Positions 1-6,116 of a stretch of 16,201 nt of DNA are shown piece after piece. The DNA lies in the NCBI GenBank assembly GCA_009781815.1, contig WQVB01000007.1, positions 1-16,201 on the forward strand. The letters are read 5' to 3'. Under the pieces are notes generated by a model. The model was not told where the DNA came from. It ran no database searches and saw only the letters and a list, made by a program, of their open reading frames with translations. Within the stretch, counting starts at the first letter, position 1. Every line of letters starts with the position of its first letter. The DNA is from Defluviitaleaceae bacterium. Its GTDB lineage: Bacteria; Bacillota; Clostridia; Lachnospirales; WRAX01. The position numbers were made by a program, and so were the translations under genes.

Positions 1-338
1 CCTGGTTGCACAATATATGCCACATCTGCAAAAGCCGCCTCGGCCCCTCCTCTCCAAGGCACCACACGCCAAATGTTTCCATCAAAAACCTCGACCACAA
101 AATGCAAACCTGTGAATAGAGTATAGCTTGAGTTGTTAAAAATTGTAACCATCACTCGCTCTGCGGCAAGGTCTACATAGGTTACCTCCATATGCACCCC
201 ATCTTCAAGAGAGTGTTGCACCTGCAAAGGCAAAGCTGGCTCAAAGTGCGGTCGATGCCCTCCATTGCCTCCATCATCACAAGCCGTCAAAATAAATGCT
301 GCGGCTACTAAAACTAAAAATTTCAAATATTTTTTCAT
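1..338 (-). CDS. Putative lipoprotein with Ig-like domain (3' end outside window)
   Basis: The gene starts at ATG 338 and runs off the left edge, so about 112 residues are visible. The N-terminus has two lysines, a hydrophobic stretch (FLVLVAAAFIL) and a lipobox LTAC with the lipidated cysteine at residue 20. It is therefore probably exported and anchored to the outer face of the membrane. After a Gly/Asp-rich linker comes a beta-rich region (VTIFNNSSYTLFTG, then WRVVP) that resembles small bacterial Ig-like domains of Firmicute lipoproteins. That domain assignment is from pattern resemblance only. Its start codon overlaps the stop of the upstream cupin gene (TAATG), which suggests translational coupling in one transcript. 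No specific function can be given. Confidence 0.8.
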   Translation of the reverse strand, partial: MKKYLKFLVLVAAAFILTACDDGGNGGHRPHFEPALPLQVQHSLEDGVHMEVTYVDLAAERVMVTIFNNSSYTLFTGLHFVVEVFDGNIWRVVPWRGGAEAAFADVAYIVQP

Positions 339-802
339 TATTCAATCCTCCATTTGTTTGGTATATCTAGGGTCATCGTGGGTATGTCTGTGCCATAAAT
401 GGCAACTTGGTTGGTGTCTGGCTCTATGGCGATGTCTACCTTAGGGTTTGTGGCAAAATCAATATAGATCAAAGGCTCAACATCGCAAGCATTAGCTATG
501 TGATGCACACCCTTTTCACCCGTGGGGAAGCATATCATATCCCCAGCTTTCACATCCTTTTCGCCATAAAAAGTACGAAGCTTGCCCTTGCCGCTGATGA
601 TATAAAACACCTCTTCGCTAATATTGTGCCAATGGTTAACATAAGAGCATTTACCCACAGGCACCTCAATAAAAGCGGCAGAGCAAGTGCTAACATCCTC
701 CCAAGGGATGACGGGCTTGGCCATAAAGCTATTTTTGCCCTCATAATTCGTAATGGTGATTGGCTCGATGTCGTTTATGTTTTTGATTATCAAGTCTTTC
801 AT
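338..802 (-). CDS. Small cupin-domain protein
   Basis: A 154-residue single-domain cupin. The first cupin motif is seen as HWH at 57-59 followed by SEEVFYIISGKG (62-73), with His57, His59 and Glu63 or Glu64 as likely metal ligands. The second motif is GDMICFP at 87-93 followed by HHIAN (100-104), supplying the last histidine. Such proteins are metal-dependent isomerases, dioxygenases or ligand sensors, and the sequence does not say which. A strong AGGAGG lies 6 bases before the ATG. It is followed directly by the lipoprotein gene with a TAATG overlap, so the two are probably co-expressed. The fold is secure; the substrate is unknown. Confidence 0.88.
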   Translation of the reverse strand: MKDLIIKNINDIEPITITNYEGKNSFMAKPVIPWEDVSTCSAAFIEVPVGKCSYVNHWHNISEEVFYIISGKGKLRTFYGEKDVKAGDMICFPTGEKGVHHIANACDVEPLIYIDFATNPKVDIAIEPDTNQVAIYGTDIPTMTLDIPNKWRIE

Positions 803-835
803 GGTTGTCCTCCTCTTAGTATTTCACTCGGCGTA

Positions 836-1000
836 ATTAGACTTGTAGCGAAATCGCCTCCTCTCGAGTCGTCATCCTGAGCTTGACTCAGGATCTAACT
901 GGAGAAGGACACAGCCCTAATCAAGGCATGCGCTAGCCCATATAGATCCTGAGTCAAGCTCAGGATGACGAGTAGGGGTCAGTTTTGCTACAGACATAAT
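836..1000. mobile_element. Inverted-repeat element, copy A (REPIN/MITE-like)
   Basis: The inner part, 870-970, has perfect 27-bp inverted ends (870-896 and 944-970). Each end is itself a hairpin: ATCCTGAG, loop CTTGA, CTCAGGAT. Between them lies a roughly 47-bp core shared with the copies at 12.3, 13.6 and 15.4 kb. Outside is a second, looser inverted pair: ATTAGACTTGTAGCGAAA (836-853) against TTTTGCTACAGACATAAT (983-1000). The element separates the divergent cupin and ECF transporter genes. It encodes nothing recognisable. A further half-unit, ATGACGAATAGGGG, begins at 999. No transposase is present in the window. Confidence 0.85.
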
Positions 1001-1026
1001 GACGAATAGGGGCGTCTCTATAAGTG

Positions 1027-1055
1027 TTGACCATCTCGCCTAAATCTGCTATAAT
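1027..1055 (+). promoter_or_regulatory. Sigma-A promoter of the ECF S-component gene
   Basis: TTGACC (1027-1032), a 17-bp spacer, then TATAAT (1050-1055) preceded by TGC, giving an extended -10. Transcription should start near 1062, only about 10 bases before the ATG at 1073. The 5' untranslated region would then be too short for a riboswitch. Confidence 0.8.
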
Positions 1056-1072
1056 CTTTGATGGTGATTTGA

Positions 1073-1585
1073 ATGAAAAACAATGTTAAACAGATGGTTT
1101 TATCAGCCATGTTTGTGGCTTTAGTATATTTGGCAACTGCCTTTGTGCGTGTGCCTTCCCCTTTTGCAACTGGGACTGGGCAGATACACACAGGCACTGC
1201 CGTTGTTTTTGTTGTGTCTATCGCCTTTGGGCCAAAAATGGGTGCTATCAGCTCTATTGGCATGGTTTTGTTTAATTTAACCCACGGCCTTGCTCTTTGG
1301 GCGCCTATTAACCTTATTGTTCGCCCTTTGATGGCTGTTATTTTTGGAAGCGTAGCCCGCCTAAAGGGGGCAGATGGACGAAATGTTTTTTTAAACGCCG
1401 CAGCTGGCATTTTAGGCGGTTTGTGGCTTTTGCCTGGCATGTATTTAGGGGAGCTTTTGGTGTTTCAAGTACCCCTATCTGCCCCTGCTGTAGGTATTTT
1501 AGGCAACTCTCTACAGATAGCCCTAGCCCTAATCTTCGGCCTGCCCCTTATTGCTGTGTTAAATCTTCATAAGGCGAAGCTTTAA
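1073..1585 (+). CDS. ECF transporter S-component (substrate unknown)
   Basis: A 170-residue, very hydrophobic protein with about five or six membrane segments (around residues 8-26, 42-58, 61-75, 78-92, 104-120 and 132-160). The start MKNNVKQMVLSAMFVALVYL and the Gly/Pro-rich loops are typical of substrate-binding S-components of energy-coupling factor transporters for vitamins and related micronutrients. It would work in the membrane with a shared EcfA/A'/T module, which is not in this window. Only a weak GGTGA precedes the ATG, and the predicted transcript start is about 10 bases upstream. Its 3' end overlaps the convergent ABC transporter gene by 38 bp. The substrate cannot be named: no riboswitch or biosynthetic neighbour points to one. 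Confidence 0.8.
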   Translation: MKNNVKQMVLSAMFVALVYLATAFVRVPSPFATGTGQIHTGTAVVFVVSIAFGPKMGAISSIGMVLFNLTHGLALWAPINLIVRPLMAVIFGSVARLKGADGRNVFLNAAAGILGGLWLLPGMYLGELLVFQVPLSAPAVGILGNSLQIALALIFGLPLIAVLNLHKAKL

Positions 1586-3209
1586 GCTCATTTTTGGCTT
1601 TCACATCCACCTTTTCAAGGCGAAGCTCTTTGTTGCAAAGGTTTTTTAGCACATTTTCGCTGTGGGTAACCACAATAAAAATACAGCCGTTTTTCTCTTG
1701 AATAGAGCGTAGGTTTTGGATGATTTTTGTTTCGGTTTCTAAATCAAGCTCAGATGTTGGCTCATCCATAATGAGTATGTCATAATCACAAGACAAGGCT
1801 CTCGCCAGCCCCATACGCTGTGTCTCGCCCATGGAAAGGTCTTTAGCGTTTTTATCAAGGCTTATATGGTCTAAGGCACAAAGCTGCATCAGCTCCGACA
1901 GCCTTTCATCTGAGACTTCTTTGCCAAACTTTATATTCTCTCGCACCGTATCATCAAAAACAAAAACCTCTTGGGAGAGAGAAACTATGCGTTTTATATA
2001 GCTTTTCTCGTCCACATCATGGTGGGGGTAGCCGTTAATCATTATTTTGCCCCAGCTAGGGTGGATTTGACGCTTCAAAAGGCGTAAAAACGTGCTTTTG
2101 CCAGCTCCAGAGGGGCCAACAACGGCCAAGGCGTCCCCAGGTTTTACGTCAAAGTTTACATTCCACAAAACCTCAACGCCTTCGTTGTATTTGTAGCATA
2201 TATTTACAAACTCAAAGTTGTTTATCTCGTCTATTTGCACCACTCTACCGTCTCTTGTGCCTTCTTTTGTTAGCAAATCTTCAAGGCGGTTTTGAACGAT
2301 TTTGGCATTTTGAGCATCAACATTATATTGAGTCAGGGCTTTTATAGGCTCCGCTAGATAAGGCACTAGCAAGAAAAAGGTTAGTATGTCGCTAATATCT
2401 ACAAAACCAATATCTACACTATATAAAAACAACCCAACGACAATAGCCACAAGGGGCAAAAGACCAACAACCTTGCTGGTTGCAGATTGAGAAAGTCCTC
2501 TTAGCTTTTGCCAGCGGAGCAATAGATGCTCATATTCATCAATGCTTTTTTCAAAGCGATGGGCAAAATATTCTTCTTTGCCATATAGCTGTATTGTAGA
2601 TGCACCTGACAAAATCTCGTTACAGTCTGTAAGCACTTCAGAGCGGCTTTCACGCTCTTTTAGAGCCGTTTTACGCAAATGTTTGTTGATAAGCCTGTAG
2701 ATGAGGTAAAAAGCAATAGAAAACCCCAAAATAGTGAATGTCATAGGCACATCAAGCAAAAATAGGATAATCATAATAACCGATATATGCATTATATTCA
2801 CAAAAAGCAACGGCTTTGAGCTAAGCTTTGAGTTGGCATAAATGCTAGCATCATTCATCACCCTGTTTTCAATATCGCCAACGCTGCGGTTTTTTAGATA
2901 AAAATAGCTTTTGCGAATGGCGTTAGAAAATAGGAATGAAGACACGAGGCCCACTCCCTCATTCTCCATACGTAGCCAAAAATAATCTTGCAGCCAGTCA
3001 AGAAAAAACAAAACAACAAGCACGCCCGCAATAATGGCGATGTATTGAAAGGTAAACCCTCCCCCAGCTTCACTTAAATCGTAAATAAGCCTAGGCGTTA
3101 AAAGCGGAGGGATGATAGACACCAACACGCTTAAAGCCTTGAGCAAAACAAGAGCGGGGCGTCGCTTATATAAAGGTTGTAAAATTTGGTCAATTTTTTT
3201 TGAAAGCAT
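1548..3209 (-). CDS. ABC transporter half-molecule (fused membrane and ATPase domains)
   Basis: A 553-residue protein with an N-terminal exporter-type membrane domain (segments near 20-45, 55-75, 135-172, 245-290) and a C-terminal ATPase domain from about 330. Walker A is GPSGAGKST (365-373), the Q-loop Gln is 413, Walker B ends in MDEP (481-484) and the switch His is 516. The signature is LSMGE (458-462) instead of the usual LSGGQ. It should act as a homo- or heterodimer in the membrane. The start at 3209 is chosen because GAGGTG lies 5 bases before it; the ATG at 3266 has no such site and overlaps the promoter. A Fur-box-like site at the promoter hints at iron- or heme-related transport, which is inference. 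The transported compound is unknown. Confidence 0.87.
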   Translation of the reverse strand: MLSKKIDQILQPLYKRRPALVLLKALSVLVSIIPPLLTPRLIYDLSEAGGGFTFQYIAIIAGVLVVLFFLDWLQDYFWLRMENEGVGLVSSFLFSNAIRKSYFYLKNRSVGDIENRVMNDASIYANSKLSSKPLLFVNIMHISVIMIILFLLDVPMTFTILGFSIAFYLIYRLINKHLRKTALKERESRSEVLTDCNEILSGASTIQLYGKEEYFAHRFEKSIDEYEHLLLRWQKLRGLSQSATSKVVGLLPLVAIVVGLFLYSVDIGFVDISDILTFFLLVPYLAEPIKALTQYNVDAQNAKIVQNRLEDLLTKEGTRDGRVVQIDEINNFEFVNICYKYNEGVEVLWNVNFDVKPGDALAVVGPSGAGKSTFLRLLKRQIHPSWGKIMINGYPHHDVDEKSYIKRIVSLSQEVFVFDDTVRENIKFGKEVSDERLSELMQLCALDHISLDKNAKDLSMGETQRMGLARALSCDYDILIMDEPTSELDLETETKIIQNLRSIQEKNGCIFIVVTHSENVLKNLCNKELRLEKVDVKAKNELKASPYEDLTQQ

Positions 3210-3226
3210 GTTAGCACCTCGGTTTT

Positions 3227-3251
3227 GAAAATAATAATCATTAGTATACCA
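3227..3251 (-). promoter_or_regulatory. Extended -10 promoter overlapped by a Fur-box-like site
   Basis: On the minus strand TGGTATACT (3251-3243) is a good extended -10, with no clear -35. It would start transcripts near 3236, giving an ABC transporter leader of about 27 bases. Positions 3227-3245 match the 19-bp Fur consensus at 15 of 19 bases (my alignment by eye) and overlap the -10 and start point, where a repressor would block initiation. The region is AT-rich, so chance similarity is possible. Confidence 0.4.
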
Positions 3252-3278
3252 CATTTTCTCAAGCAAAGGAAGATAAAA

Positions 3279-4196
3279 ATGTCAAATACATTCGGAAAAT
3301 TTTTTAGAGTAACTACTTTTGGAGAAAGCCACGGCAAAGCTATGGGCTGTGTTGTTGATGGTTGCCCCGCTGGGCTTGCCCTTGACCCTTTGGATTTTGG
3401 GGCGGATATGGCAAGAAGGAGGCCAGGGCAGGGTAAATTCTCCTCCCCTCGCAAGGAGATGGATGAGGTGGAGATTTTGTCGGGGGTGTTTGAGGGAGTG
3501 GCTTTAGGCACGCCTATCGCCCTTTTGGTGCATAATCACGACCAAAAGCCGCAAGATTACGCAGCTTTGAAAGATATTTTTCGCCCAGGCCATGCAGATT
3601 TTACCCATCAAGCTAAATATGGCATAAGAGACCATAGGGGCGGCGGCAGAGCCTCTGGGAGGGAGACTGTGGCAAGGGTTGCCGCTGGGGTGATAGCCAA
3701 AAAAATCCTCACTCAGCTTGATGTATCCGTCTCTACCCATGTCTACCCCCCCCTTGACGAGGAGATGTTGCAGCACATTGTGAATGAGAAAGATAGCCTA
3801 GGTAGTAGCGTCAAATGTGAGATTATAGGGCTTAAAGCAGGTATTGGCCAGCCTGTGTTTGGCAAGCTTTCGGCAGATTTGATGGGGGCTATAGCTTCTA
3901 TCGGTGGCGTGCGAGGTGTGGAGATTAGCCAAGGCATAAAAGCCGCAACCATGAGGGGTAGCCACCACAACCCTATCGACAAGGGAGTTCTCGGCGGCAT
4001 TTCTGATGGTGAGATTATTACCTTGCAGGCTCACTTTAAGCCCCCATCCTCCATCGGCATAGGTGGCAGGCATGATGCTATAATAGCCCCAAGGGCAGCT
4101 GTTGTTGTAGAGGCGATGGCGGCTCTAGTTGTTGTAGACCATATATTTGCAAGCTTTAGCGATACTATGGATGGCGTGGTTAGAAGTTATAAATAG
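3279..4196 (+). CDS. aroC: Chorismate synthase, compact form
   Basis: Converts 5-enolpyruvylshikimate 3-phosphate to chorismate, the last shared step of aromatic amino acid and folate precursor synthesis, using reduced FMN. Clear family motifs: FGESHG (14-19, catalytic His18), RRRPGQG (46-52), FRPGHAD (101-107, His105), RDHRGGGRASGRET (117-130), GVRGVEISQG (210-219), LGGISDG (238-244), KPPSSI (254-259) and GRHDA (263-267). The start at 3279 has AAGGAAG 7 bases upstream; the upstream in-frame ATG at 3225 lacks a site. At 305 residues it is about 50-60 shorter than typical bacterial enzymes. The missing parts are three loops: the segment after residue 148, the region before LGGISDG, and the TVP...E loop before GRHD. 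The reading frame is intact, so this looks like a natural compact enzyme. Confidence 0.93.
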   Translation: MSNTFGKFFRVTTFGESHGKAMGCVVDGCPAGLALDPLDFGADMARRRPGQGKFSSPRKEMDEVEILSGVFEGVALGTPIALLVHNHDQKPQDYAALKDIFRPGHADFTHQAKYGIRDHRGGGRASGRETVARVAAGVIAKKILTQLDVSVSTHVYPPLDEEMLQHIVNEKDSLGSSVKCEIIGLKAGIGQPVFGKLSADLMGAIASIGGVRGVEISQGIKAATMRGSHHNPIDKGVLGGISDGEIITLQAHFKPPSSIGIGGRHDAIIAPRAAVVVEAMAALVVVDHIFASFSDTMDGVVRSYK

Positions 4197-4290
4197 TAAT
4201 CCGCCATAAAATAAAAAAATAATTTGAGCTTTGATACATATTTTTCAAATAATTGAAAATAATAGTTTTTGTACCAGAACCAAAGATTAA

Positions 4291-4422
4291 TAGACCTCCT
4301 CGGAAACTGCCTCACACAATTTTTTTCACTTAACGCTATCGACGTGCAAAGAGCGGCACGTCTGTCGCTCCAACCAAAGGACGTTCAAAAATTGGTTCGG
4401 CAGTTGTTTCCGAGGAGGTCTA
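4291..4422. repeat. 132-bp foldback element 1 (structured leader or MITE)
   Basis: Perfect 17-bp inverted ends (4291-4307 and 4406-4422, reading TAGACCTCCTCGGAAAC and its complement). Inside are further nested pairs: TGCC/GGCA (4308-4311 with 4399-4402), CAATTTTT/AAAAATTG (4317-4324 with 4387-4394) and a 7-bp hairpin GACGTGC/GCACGTC (4341-4347 with 4356-4362). The ends are TA-flanked, as expected for a TA-inserting MITE. It also lies just 8 bases before the Shine-Dalgarno of the small gene at 4447, so it could be a structured leader. Its left arm carries ACCTCCT, which could alternatively pair with that Shine-Dalgarno. Confidence 0.7.
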
Positions 4423-4446
4423 AGGCCCCGAAAGGAGGTTAGAGAG

Positions 4447-4536
4447 ATGGATAAGAATAAACACCCTAACCAAGGTACGGAAAATCCGCAAGAAAACCAT
4501 GAGCACGAGCATAAGGGAAACAACAAGAAAAAGTAA
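4447..4536 (+). CDS. 29-residue hydrophilic small protein, unknown
   Basis: ATG 4447 to TAA 4536. It is preceded by AAAGGAGG (4431-4438) with 8-base spacing, one of the best ribosome binding sites in the window, and followed within 7 bases by a strong terminator. The peptide begins MDKNKHPNQGTENPQ and continues with alternating His and Glu (HEHEH at 18-22), then ends in GNNKKK. It has no hydrophobic stretch, cysteine or signal peptide, so it is predicted soluble and probably disordered. The His/Glu run could bind a metal ion, but this is only a guess. A foldback element lies immediately upstream. I recognise no family, and no clear promoter is seen at 4197-4290. The tidy SD-gene-terminator unit argues that it is expressed. 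Confidence 0.6.
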   Translation: MDKNKHPNQGTENPQENHEHEHKGNNKKK

Positions 4537-4542
4537 ATAAAA

Positions 4543-4576
4543 AAGCCCACAGAAAATGTCTGTGGGCTTGTTTTTT
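4543..4576. terminator. Bidirectional rho-independent terminator
   Basis: Stem AAGCCCACAGA (4543-4553), loop AAATG, stem TCTGTGGGCTT (4559-4569), then G and six T on the plus strand. On the minus strand the same 11-bp stem is followed by a T-rich run (4542-4537). It would end the small gene on the plus strand and the infC-rpmI-rplT transcript on the minus strand. Confidence 0.9.
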
Positions 4577-4767
4577 ATAGCCCTTTCTCTCTAAGAATAG
4601 TATCAGATATCGAGGGATTTTTTTCACATAACAATGAGGCAGGTTCTTCTCATGCCCAAAGGTATGAGAAGGTTCTGACGAAGCGGTTATGTGGAAAAAA
4701 GACGAGTCTTTGCCCTAATCGGGCAGACCTAGGGATAGATGGTGCTGTTTTAGAGAGAAAGGGCTAT
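4577..4767. repeat. 191-bp foldback element 2 in the rplT 3' untranslated region
   Basis: Perfect 18-bp inverted ends (4577-4594 and 4750-4767; left end ATAGCCCTTTCTCTCTAA). Nested inside: TTTTTTCACATAAC (4619-4632) against GTTATGTGGAAAAAA (4686-4700, one bulge), an 11-bp hairpin CTTCTCATGCC/GGTATGAGAAG (4646-4656 with 4661-4671, loop CAAA), and a small hairpin GTCT..GCCC/GGGC AGAC around 4706-4728. It fills the space between the terminator and the rplT stop codon exactly. It shares the stretch TTTTTTCAC(T/A)TAAC and a CCAAAGG with foldback element 1. It could be a MITE or a structured RNA in the rplT message tail; the sequence does not decide. Confidence 0.7.
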
Positions 4768-4772
4768 TTGGT

Positions 4773-5126
4773 TTAGAGTGCAGCTTTTGCAGCGTCTACA
4801 AGCTGTGTAAAAGCAGCTGCATCATGAATAGCCATTTCAGAAAGCATTTTGCGGTTGATGTTGATACCTGCAACCTTAAGACCATTCATAAAACGAGAAT
4901 AAGACATGCCGTTGATGCGGGCAGCAGCGTTTATACGGGTTATCCAAAGGCTTCTAAAGTTTCTTTTTGTGTGCTTGCGGCCAACATAAGATGCAGCCAT
5001 AGCACGCATAACGGATTGCTTCGCAACTTTATATTGGCGAGAACGAGCACCATAATAGCCCTTTGCCATTTTCATTATTTTTCTATGTTTTTTCTTTGCA
5101 GTCAAAGCGTTTTTAACTCTTGCCAT
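4773..5126 (-). CDS. rplT: 50S ribosomal protein L20
   Basis: A 117-residue, very basic protein starting MARVKNALTAKKKHRKIMKM, with the conserved GYYGARSRQYKVAKQ (23-37), WITRINAAAR (61-70) and NRKMLSEMAI (91-100) of L20. The length is normal for the family. L20 binds 23S rRNA early in large-subunit assembly, and in Bacillota it also represses its own operon through the infC leader. The Shine-Dalgarno AAAGGAG lies 7 bases before the ATG. It is the last gene of infC-rpmI-rplT, 30 bp after rpmI. Downstream come foldback element 2 and the bidirectional terminator. Confidence 0.98.
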   Translation of the reverse strand: MARVKNALTAKKKHRKIMKMAKGYYGARSRQYKVAKQSVMRAMAASYVGRKHTKRNFRSLWITRINAAARINGMSYSRFMNGLKVAGININRKMLSEMAIHDAAAFTQLVDAAKAAL

Positions 5127-5156
5127 TATAATTCTCCTTTAATTCACCAGCTTAGC

Positions 5157-5354
5157 TTACAGATAAGGCATCGCTTGTTTGTAGTTTTTCTCTTTTGTTT
5201 TATCAACTAAGGTAGACTTACGAAGCCTTCTCTTGCGTTTTGGAGATTTTTTTTCTAAAATGTGGTTTTTGTTGGCTTGCGTACGTTTAAGCTTGCCTGT
5301 ACCTGTTATAGAAAAACGCTTGGCAGCTCCTTTATGTGTCTTCATTTTAGGCAT
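5157..5354 (-). CDS. rpmI: 50S ribosomal protein L35
   Basis: A 65-residue basic protein with the L35 opening MPKMKTHKGAAKRFSITGTG and the KR-rich middle KKSPKRKRRLRK (35-46). Its length and composition are typical. It is a component of the 50S subunit. AGAGGAA precedes the ATG. It lies 21 bp after infC and 30 bp before rplT in the classic operon. Confidence 0.97.
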   Translation of the reverse strand: MPKMKTHKGAAKRFSITGTGKLKRTQANKNHILEKKSPKRKRRLRKSTLVDKTKEKNYKQAMPYL

Positions 5355-5375
5355 TTAAAGTTCCTCTTTTCATTG

Positions 5376-5948
5376 TTATTGTTGTTGGTCTTGCTTTTCT
5401 TCTTTCGAGTTTTGACCTTGCGGCTTTTTTTCAGGCTTTACGGCTTTAGGTATCAAAAACATTGACATTCTGCGGCCTTCAAGCTTTGGCATTTTTTCAA
5501 TTGTGCCATATTCTTCGATAGTTTTTGCAAAGTCTTCTAAAATTTTGTAGGCTACATTTGTGCGGCCCATCTCTCGCCCATGACGAAAACGAACGGTTAT
5601 TTTAACCTTGTCGCCCTTTTTTAGAAACTCTATGGCACGCTTTACCCTGATGTTGACGTCGTTTGTATCAATATTAGGTGTAAGCCATAGCTCTTTTGTC
5701 TCTACGTTTTTTTGCTTTTTTCTGGCTTCACGCTCTTTTTTAGATTGCTCAAATTTAAACTTTGAAAAGTCCATAATCTTGCAAACTGGCGGCTTTGCCA
5801 TTGGCGAAATCTTCACTAAATCAAGATTTTTGTCATCAGCCATTTGTTGAGCGTCTTTTCCAGAAACAATGCCTATCATCTCTCCATCGGGACCAATAAG
5901 GCGAACTTCTTTATCTCTTATTTGGTCGTTGATATAATAATTCGCTAT
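5376..5948 (-). CDS. infC: Translation initiation factor IF-3, probable AUA start
   Basis: IF-3 binds the 30S subunit, prevents premature 50S joining and checks the start codon. Family features: the N-domain INDQIRDKEVRLIGPDGEMIG, the linker AKPPVCKIMDFSKFKFEQSKK, and the C-domain with KITVRFRHGREMGRTN and LEGRRMSMFL. A Lys/Gln-rich tail of about 20 residues follows. No ATG lies near the Shine-Dalgarno AGGAGG (5963-5958). GTG at 5954 is only 3 bases away, while ATA at 5948 is 9 bases away and gives a 190-residue protein beginning (M)ANYYINDQIR. A rare start is the rule for infC (AUU in E. coli), allowing autoregulation. The in-frame ATG at 6032 lies upstream of the attenuator and is rejected. 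Confidence 0.92.
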   Translation of the reverse strand: MANYYINDQIRDKEVRLIGPDGEMIGIVSGKDAQQMADDKNLDLVKISPMAKPPVCKIMDFSKFKFEQSKKEREARKKQKNVETKELWLTPNIDTNDVNIRVKRAIEFLKKGDKVKITVRFRHGREMGRTNVAYKILEDFAKTIEEYGTIEKMPKLEGRRMSMFLIPKAVKPEKKPQGQNSKEEKQDQQQ

Positions 5949-6110
5949 TACCACGCACCTCCTGAATTGTAAAGCCCAACAAAAAAGCGAGCCTTTAAAA
6001 CAAAAGCCCGCAAAAGATTTAAAAAAATTCAAAAATAGACTGAAATTTAAAATCTTAAAACCCCAATGCTACAAAAAGCAGGAGGTGAGAAGCAGGCTTC
6101 TTCTTCATGT
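5949..6110 (-). promoter_or_regulatory. infC operon leader (L20-leader type)
   Basis: About 160 bases from the predicted start near 6110 to infC. It contains an early hairpin (6101-6088, GAAG/CTTC), directly followed by CACCTCCTG (6087-6079), which is perfectly complementary over 9 bases to CAGGAGGTG at the infC Shine-Dalgarno (5964-5956). An intrinsic terminator at 6011-5981 then precedes the gene. In Bacillus subtilis the same operon has a leader attenuated by L20. Position, attenuator and operon content match that model; I have not matched it to a covariance model. Confidence 0.7.
5981..6011 (-). terminator. Leader attenuator before infC
   Basis: On the minus strand GCGGGCTTTT pairs with AAAGGCTCGC (10 bp including two G-U pairs, 5-base loop GTTTT), followed by six T. 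It lies inside the leader, between promoter and gene, so it must be conditional. Confidence 0.8.
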
Positions 6111-6116
6111 CTAAAT

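Noticed and set aside
1000..1072. Riboswitch before the ECF S-component gene
   Set aside because: The promoter -10 ends at 1055 and the gene starts at 1073, leaving too little RNA for an aptamer.
1073..3209. The ABC half-transporter as the energising partner of the ECF S-component
   Set aside because: It is an exporter-type fused membrane/ATPase protein, not an EcfA/EcfT module, and it is transcribed in the opposite direction.
4326..4550. Antisense 74-codon reading frame across the small gene
   Set aside because: It has no ribosome binding site, runs through the terminator and foldback, and encodes an unnatural hydrophobic/Cys-rich string. The plus-strand gene has proper signals.
5376..6032. 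Longer IF-3 starting at ATG 6032
   Set aside because: The extra residues are unrelated to IF-3, and the ATG lies upstream of the attenuator hairpin with no Shine-Dalgarno.
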